A DNA stretch of 64,000 nucleotides, taken from positions 1,488,001-1,552,000 of the forward strand of contig CAVNZM010000018.1 of the NCBI GenBank assembly GCA_963693365.1, given 5' to 3'. This DNA is from Amoebidium appalachense (taxonomy: Eukaryota > Ichthyosporea). The notes below the pieces were generated by a model. That model had not been told where the DNA came from. It did not search any database and saw nothing but the letters and a program-made list of their open reading frames with translations. The position numbers and the translations under genes are program-made. Position 1 is the stretch's first letter, and each line of letters opens with the position of its first letter. Shown one piece after another: positions 58,726 to 64,000 of this stretch.

Positions 58726-59396
58726 CTTTTATAAGTTGTATCCTGTGTGTGTCTCTTCATACAGGATATCCAGTGTTCTGGTGTGGTTTGGCTGGAGTAC
58801 TAAGTGGCGGGGTTTTAGGCGGTTCATAAAGGGTGTCCAGATCCTTAAGTTGGTTTGTGTCATGGAGCAGAGTGCGCATGCATCAAATAAACCATGGCAA
58901 CAGAAAAAGTCATCAACTTTTCTGAACTGTACGTATAGGAGGCAGACACTTTAGGCACATATTCGCTTGTCATTAAAAACTCAAACAAAAAGGCACGCAG
59001 CAGGTCTGGCTTTTTAATGGCTTGCAGAAGATTTGCACGACCAGATTCAATTAAGGCAATTTGGTGTTGTAGGTGTGTGCCGAGTGGGTGTGCAAGTGTA
59101 AAGGCCTGCCGCAAAGCCATTGTGATGTCTGGTTTTTGTGCATAGTGGTGAGAGACGCCATATGTGTTGGTGTATGACTCGTGTATGTCTTAAGCAGTGT
59201 CAAGTGCACAGGCAGAGCATTTCTGGAGTGTGTGTGCGTGAAAATCAAGTTCCTCATTTTGGGCAAATGCTGCAATGTGTCCAAGTTTCCCACTTCCAAA
59301 GGGTCAGGCTTCATACATTTCAATTGCCGCAAGGTGCATTAGAGGGCCGACAAGCGCAGGGTTGTCAAGGGAACGCCACAGCATGTGCATGCACTC

Positions 59397-60111
59397 TGTC
59401 GTATCCTAATATATGTGTACTAGAGACGCGGCACTCTACTAAGTGTACACACACGAAAAGGAACGAACGTGTATAGAAAAACGGTAAAGTTTATTAAGAC
59501 CAGGCTCCGACGGGCAAACTTAGATCCGTACGGATTAAGTCTAAGTTACGACTGAGGCCATCAAGGCCGTGCCCTACAAGATCATCATCACCTGGCCCCC
59601 TACGATGCCACATTCCATTAACATTCCGATCTACTTTTATCGTGCGCCTGCACGAGCTAAGTCGATCTACTCAACTAATATATTTATCCAAGTCTCACCC
59701 CTCACCCTCCCCCTAGTGGCACCGCAGAGTCTAAATCTACATTTCATACTATCCTCCCCCCCCCTCCCTCCCCCCCTTTCCTCTACATCTACATATATAA
59801 ATACGTTTGGCAACATATACTATCAAACCTTGCCAATCCTTACAAAAGGGCTTCTGCCCGAACAATCACATTCCTAAGTCCTCCTACGATCTATCCTACA
59901 CACTAATTAGAATTCTATTGGACGGCTGTCCCGGCTGACGTGGTCCAATGCCCTGCGCCGGCAGAGGCAAGATGCACGCAGCTGTTCAGCTATCTTGAGG
60001 CCCCGGACTTGATCTTGATGATCTGTGGACCCGGGCCACCCCCCCCCCCCCCCCCCCCCGATCTCGATCGTAGACTTAGGCTAATCTGCTGAGACGGATT
60101 AGTATATGTCA
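59397..60111 (-). repeat. putative 3' LTR of Ty3/Gypsy element
   Basis: On the minus strand a G-rich polypurine tract (60114-60131) is directly followed by TTGACATATAC, a plausible LTR start. AATAAA lies at 59490-59495. A possible LTR end is TACGACA at 59397. The 5' LTR is outside the window, so the boundaries are provisional. Confidence 0.55.
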
Positions 60112-60313
60112 ACTCCCCCCCCGGCCCCCGGAAAAGCTGAGTCCCACCTCAGTCACATTACATCAACACCCCCTAAAAAGACATAGACTAATCAGTCTCC
60201 TAAAAAAAATTAAATTAAATGAATGACGAAGAAAAATAATAAATTAATCTACACCATAAGCTTGATACCTACGGAGACACCTATGATAATAAATTAAATT
60301 CCTACGACTACGT

Positions 60314-62239
60314 TCACACTCCTCCTCGGTCTCCTCCCCCCCCTCCCCCTCCCCCCGTGTGTCTACGTGTATTTGCATCACTCCCCCCCCCGGTCCCCTC
60401 CCCCACCGACTTTTTCACACCACGATTAAACTGAGGAATAACTCTCTTTGGCCTAGAGGGAGCACTAGGCAACTCCCTCTGCACTAATCTAGCCTCATAA
60501 GCACGAATAGAAAACGGGCAATCCAAATGAAACTCAGGCAACCACTGATCTTCCTGATAACCTCCCTCAAAACGAATTAAATAATAATTTACCTTACCTT
60601 CCTTACCTTCGATAACCTTTTTATCCATAATTTTATCTACTGCAGCCTCCGATACATCCACCGACCCGTCATAGTCGGGGGTGAATGCATCTAACACTCG
60701 ACGGCCCTCCGGCCGTTTAACCCTAAGGGCCCTATCATAATATTCCTTTATATCATCTACATTATAAAATCTAGCATCACTCTCATTATCTAACCTCTGC
60801 ACCTTATATTCCGTCGGACCTAACCTAGCCACTATTTTATACGGGCCAATGAAAAGAGGCAACCATTTCTTACCATACTTACGAAGACCTTCACCTTCAC
60901 CCTTACCTTCCTGCTCCTGCTTATATCTCTTTTTCCTAGTATGATCCCTAATTAAAACTAAAGTACCCTCGGCAAATTCACGTAACGGACGTGTGGACAC
61001 GTCTGCACGTGTCTGTGCCTGCTGTGTACGGGCCAGAGCTGCATCACGTGCAGCCCGGGCCCGGGTTAGTAGCTGCTCCCGGAACTCAGTCCAGTGGGGA
61101 TAAGTTAGTCGGTCAGCCCCCCCCATCGGCAAAAGTGCCGTATCTAACAAACTAATAGCCTCCTGCCCATAGACCAAATAAAACGGAGAAAAACCAGTCA
61201 CAGCATGAGGGGTAGAATTATATGAATGAGCAATAAACCTAGACATATGATCCCAATCATTAGCCTCCACATCCACCATTTTGCCAAAGGACTTCTGAAA
61301 CACTGCATGCACACGTTCAGAGATGGCATTTGCTTGAGGGTGATATGCAGACGTAGTGATATGAGCTACCCTTAAAATTTTACACACCTCCGACACCAAC
61401 TGATTTAAAAACACACGACTCCTATCCGTTAACAAAACACGAGGACAACCAAACCTAAGACAAATTTCATCCACAAAAATACGAGCAAACAAAACGGCAT
61501 TAGCAGTGGGGAGAGGAAAAACTTCAACCCAACGAGTGGCCACATCGGTGACGGTAACAAGAACAGTGTTACCCTCAACCGTAGAATAAAAAGGACCGAC
61601 CACATCCACGGCTACCCTTTCAAACATACGAACATTAAAATCCCTAATAAACGACGGGCGGGAACGAGAGTGGGGACTCTCATTCCTTTCCTGACAATGC
61701 ATGCATGACAACACATAATCCCTCACCTCCCTGCTCATACCCGGCCAAAAATACGAACGATTAACACGAAGCAACGTCCTATTTACACCTAAATGACCAG
61801 CCATGGGATGCTCATGCACCATATGCAAAACCTCAGGCACAAGTGCCGTCGGGACCCAAACTCGGTGTCCGTCTGGCCCAGAACAATGATAAACTAAATC
61901 CTGCTCTACCTGACACATTTTTGCTAATTTAGCTACCTTAATCATCTGCCTTTTATTTTTAAATTTAATCGAATCAACCGGCCCCTTTAAATAATTCTTA
62001 ACCAGACCAATCAACACATCTTCCTCCTGCGCTAAGATCAAAGCCGTAGGTGCTAAGGCAGGGGCCGAGCCATGAGACTCGGTCCCGACCTCAGACACTG
62101 ACAAATACCGCCCCCCCCCTCCCCTACACTTATAAGCAAGCAACCCCGGAGCCCAAGAAGAAACATCAACAGACACAGCATCTATTCCTTTCTGCTCACT
62201 CTCCCCCCCCTTCCCCCCCCTCCCCCCCCCGTCTCTCAC
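60314..62239 (-). CDS. Gypsy integrase and chromodomain
   Basis: A 641-codon frame. The His/Cys zinc-binding region contains HEHPMAGHLGVNR and CMHC. Catalytic residues are the Asp of VAVDVVGPF, the Asp of LLTDRSRVF and the Glu of HPQANAISE, spaced exactly D-35-E. The usual TDRG block is TDRS here. A GPY/F-like stretch (LFIGPYKIVARLGPTEYKVQ) and a chromodomain-like segment (VDKIMDKKVIEGKEGKVNYY to YQEDQWLP) follow, which would direct integration to particular chromatin. The tail is G-rich (about 60330-60400). The N-terminal junction with RNase H is shifted at runs of C near 62203-62251. Confidence 0.9.
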   Translation of the reverse strand: MRDGGGRGGKGGESEQKGIDAVSVDVSSWAPGLLAYKCRGGGGRYLSVSEVGTESHGSAPALAPTALILAQEEDVLIGLVKNYLKGPVDSIKFKNKRQMIKVAKLAKMCQVEQDLVYHCSGPDGHRVWVPTALVPEVLHMVHEHPMAGHLGVNRTLLRVNRSYFWPGMSREVRDYVLSCMHCQERNESPHSRSRPSFIRDFNVRMFERVAVDVVGPFYSTVEGNTVLVTVTDVATRWVEVFPLPTANAVLFARIFVDEICLRFGCPRVLLTDRSRVFLNQLVSEVCKILRVAHITTSAYHPQANAISERVHAVFQKSFGKMVDVEANDWDHMSRFIAHSYNSTPHAVTGFSPFYLVYGQEAISLLDTALLPMGGADRLTYPHWTEFREQLLTRARAARDAALARTQQAQTRADVSTRPLREFAEGTLVLIRDHTRKKRYKQEQEGKGEGEGLRKYGKKWLPLFIGPYKIVARLGPTEYKVQRLDNESDARFYNVDDIKEYYDRALRVKRPEGRRVLDAFTPDYDGSVDVSEAAVDKIMDKKVIEGKEGKVNYYLIRFEGGYQEDQWLPEFHLDCPFSIRAYEARLVQRELPSAPSRPKRVIPQFNRGVKKSVGEGTGGGSDANTRRHTGGGGGGGGDRGGV

Positions 62240-62664
62240 TAGCCCCCCCCCTCCCCCTCCTTCTCTTCTTCAAACAAAATATAAGCAGCACGAGAGAGAG
62301 CATCACAGTCAACCATTGTTTCACCCTTGGCATAAAACAATTTATAGGAGAACTCACCGAGAGCCGCGGCCCACTTCTGCATCCTCTCGTTGACCAGACG
62401 AGTGGTGCCGGCCATGGCTAGGCAGGGCTTGTGGTCGGTGTAGACCTCAAACGTCCTGCCTGCGAGTATATACCTCCATGCCTGTGAGACTGCCCAAAAG
62501 ATAGCATGGGACTCTCTCTCCGGATTGCTATATCTACGTTTACTTTTACTAAATGAACGACTAGCATAAGCAATCACTCTATCCTGCCCCTCCTGCACTT
62601 GATATAACACGGCCCCCTCAGCAACCTTACTTGCATCACACCGAACTTTAAACATCCCCCCCCC
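62239..62664 (-). CDS. Gypsy RNase H
   Basis: Acidic catalytic residues are seen in FKVRCDASKVAEGAVLYQ, NPERESHAIFWAV, VYTDHKPCLAM and VDCDALSRAAY. It removes the RNA strand of the RNA-DNA hybrid during reverse transcription. It is in a different frame from RT, and the shift lies in the C10 run at 62656-62665. Confidence 0.9.
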   Translation of the reverse strand, partial: GGGMFKVRCDASKVAEGAVLYQVQEGQDRVIAYASRSFSKSKRRYSNPERESHAIFWAVSQAWRYILAGRTFEVYTDHKPCLAMAGTTRLVNERMQKWAAALGEFSYKLFYAKGETMVDCDALSRAAYILFEEEKEGEGGG

Positions 62665-63775
62665 CGGCCGAAAAATCAGGATGAACAAGCATACTCGAAG
62701 ACTGCAAAGCTAACTTAAGCTTTTCGAAAGCAGAAACAGCATCAGCATTCCAATCAATTCTATTCTTCTTCTCCCCCCCCGTCTGACTAGTTAACGGCAA
62801 AGCAAGCATACTATAATCCTTAATATAACGACGAAGATAATTAGTTAAACCTAAAAATTGCCTTAGTTGAGTGACAGTCTGAGGACGGGGCCACTCAACT
62901 ATGGCCCGGATTTTCTCCGGATCAGGGGCAAGACCATTACTAGACACAATATGACCTAAAAACTTAACCTCCGGCACACCAATCACAGTCTTGCTACCGC
63001 TAATACGAAGACCAGACTCACCCAAAGCTAAAAATACTTTTTCACAATTATTAACTAACTCCTCAAATGACCTACCTTTAATTAAAACATCATCCAAATA
63101 AGGGTGGCATACATCCAAATGAGGGTGGAGAATTTTATACATTACCCGGCACAACATAGCTGGAGAGGAGAGCAAACCCATCGGCACCACCTTGTACTGG
63201 AACAGCTGGTCACCCAGTGCAAAGGCAGTCTTCTCCTTGCTGCTCTCCTCCAACCTTATCTGCCAAAAAGCTGCTTTTAAATCAAGTTTAGCAAAGTGAG
63301 TATAGCCGTGCAGCTGTGAAAGCTGCTCGTCTATGTTAGGGAGAGGCCATTGGTCTGCCTTAGTGATCCGATTCAGAGCCCTGTAATCGTTCACTAGACG
63401 CCAAGACCCGTCGGGCTTCTTAACCAATAGCACCGGACTTCTCCACGGACTCGAACTATGCTCCACATGACCCTTTTTTAACATATCACTCACTATTATT
63501 AGCGCATCCGACAATTTATACTGCTCCATTCTATAGCTAGGCATCACTACCGGCCTATTATCACCTGTGTCGATCTGCATTTCAAACCCTTTAACGAAGC
63601 CTACTTCGTTATCATCGGCCAGAAATGCAAACCGAGTCCTATCAAATAACTTAGCTAGCAATTTTTTCTGTTCTACCGTCCAATCCCCCTCCTTCATACC
63701 AAACGGCAATACTAACTCCGGGTTACCCCCATCACAAGTGGATGCATCCTTATTCACCGGAGTGCCACTTAACAT
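62648..63775 (-). CDS. Gypsy reverse transcriptase
   Basis: The frame contains all RT landmarks: SPWRSPVLLVKKPDGSWRLV, DYRALNRITKADQWPLPNID, FAKLDLKAAFWQIRL (first Asp), VPMGLLSSPAMLCRVM, HPYLDDVLIKG (catalytic YLDD), VKFLGHIVSSNGLAPDPEKI and LRQFLGLTNYLRRYIKDYS. It is on the minus strand. The ATG at 63775 is only the first in frame: coding continues upstream, and a second frame toward 64000 is also open, so the true start lies beyond the window. Confidence 0.95.
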   Translation of the reverse strand: MLSGTPVNKDASTCDGGNPELVLPFGMKEGDWTVEQKKLLAKLFDRTRFAFLADDNEVGFVKGFEMQIDTGDNRPVVMPSYRMEQYKLSDALIIVSDMLKKGHVEHSSSPWRSPVLLVKKPDGSWRLVNDYRALNRITKADQWPLPNIDEQLSQLHGYTHFAKLDLKAAFWQIRLEESSKEKTAFALGDQLFQYKVVPMGLLSSPAMLCRVMYKILHPHLDVCHPYLDDVLIKGRSFEELVNNCEKVFLALGESGLRISGSKTVIGVPEVKFLGHIVSSNGLAPDPEKIRAIVEWPRPQTVTQLRQFLGLTNYLRRYIKDYSMLALPLTSQTGGEKKNRIDWNADAVSAFEKLKLALQSSSMLVHPDFSAGGGDV

Positions 63776-64000
63776 TTCACCTCCTGTATTACATCGGTGC
63801 TGCTCGGGGTGAGGGTGAGGTACCTCCGGATATAGGCGGTCACCCTTAGCACCCCCCCTCCCCCCGGCACACCAATGCCCCCGGGCAATTCCTGATGAGT
63901 TAGTGCATGTATGTGGGGGGCCAGGTCTGTGGCCACCCTGCCCCCCACGGTGTTGGTTAACCCGTCAGATCCACGGGTTAGACCAACACCCTCCCCCCCT
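63776..64000 (-). CDS. Gypsy pol upstream segment, frame uncertain
   Basis: Two minus-strand frames are open here. One joins RT directly (GAKGDRLYPEVPHPHPEQHR). The other runs from the window edge (TNTVGGRVATDLAPHIHALT to TAYIRRYLTLTP) and stops at TAA near 63772. They exchange near the G-rich run at about 63860, so another homopolymer length error or a programmed shift is possible. This is the position of the protease-RT linker. Confidence 0.5.

Larger units (their letters stand above)
57456..59390 (-). mobile_element. Helitron remnant
   Basis: The minus strand carries a Helitron-like N-terminal domain (57832-58725). About 340 bp downstream of it is a canonical Helitron 3' end: an 8-bp all-G/C hairpin extended by AGGT/ACCT, seven bases, then CTAG (matching CTRR) followed by T. 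The 5' TC end was not found. Upstream (58860-59330) the minus strand has open pieces (MALRQAFTLAHPLG and others) of unknown nature that may belong to it. Confidence 0.75.
59397..64000 (-). mobile_element. Ty3/Gypsy chromovirus, 3' portion
   Basis: A minus-strand LTR retrotransposon enters the window at its right edge. It includes the end of the pol upstream region, RT, RNase H, integrase with a chromodomain, polypurine tract and 3' LTR. Domain order RT-RH-IN defines the Ty3/Gypsy type. The coding region is largely intact and its breaks coincide with C/G homopolymers. Gag and the 5' LTR are beyond 64000. Confidence 0.9.

Overview
This is eukaryotic genomic DNA: multi-exon genes with GT-AG introns, TACTAAC-type branch points, three classes of transposon and very dense simple repeats, including G/C homopolymers of 30-50 bp. 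The gene content is a GH29 fucosidase, a TMEM68-like acyltransferase and a very large secreted protein built from WSC, PAN-like, PA14-like, VWD and EGF modules. This would suit a unicellular relative of animals (for example an ichthyosporean-type protist) or an early-branching animal. I cannot name the taxon from sequence alone.

Layout. 1-218 holds the end of an acidic minus-strand coding segment. 0.36-0.49 kb is promoter-like DNA. 1.0-5.1 kb is a graveyard of one LINE family: three copies of its C-terminal domain and one frameshifted reverse transcriptase. 6.17-7.84 kb is a two-exon membrane acyltransferase gene. 7.8-12.4 kb is intergenic and rich in simple repeats. 12.46-21.13 kb is a nine-exon alpha-L-fucosidase gene whose introns are mostly poly-C, poly-G, (CA)n and (GT)n. 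21.1-25.5 kb is intergenic and contains a 1.1-kb TIR element inserted in one half of a duplicated segment.

25.53-52.10 kb (minus strand) is one giant gene. I could follow 27 exons with every intron phase compatible, giving about 1,935 codons: 3 WSC, 2 PAN-like, a PA14-like module, a VWD, then 13 EGF-like modules and a C-terminal domain. The first exon and signal peptide were not found. Part of its EGF region is a very recent tandem triplication of two 123-bp exons plus their introns. Its introns also hold a perfect 21-copy 36-bp minisatellite, a foldback element, and several tandem duplications.

52.2-57.1 kb carries two nearly identical 1.06-kb pogo-like elements. 57.46-59.3 kb is a minus-strand Helitron remnant with a recognisable 3' end and Helitron-like N-terminal domain. 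59.4-64.0 kb is the 3' part of a minus-strand Ty3/Gypsy chromovirus (RT, RNase H, integrase, chromodomain, 3' LTR), broken only at G/C homopolymers.

The two large host genes are independent: one is a lysosomal or secreted glycosidase, the other an extracellular, probably adhesive or matrix-like protein. What links them is intron architecture: simple repeats sit directly on the splice sites, often as complementary GT/CA or G/C pairs.
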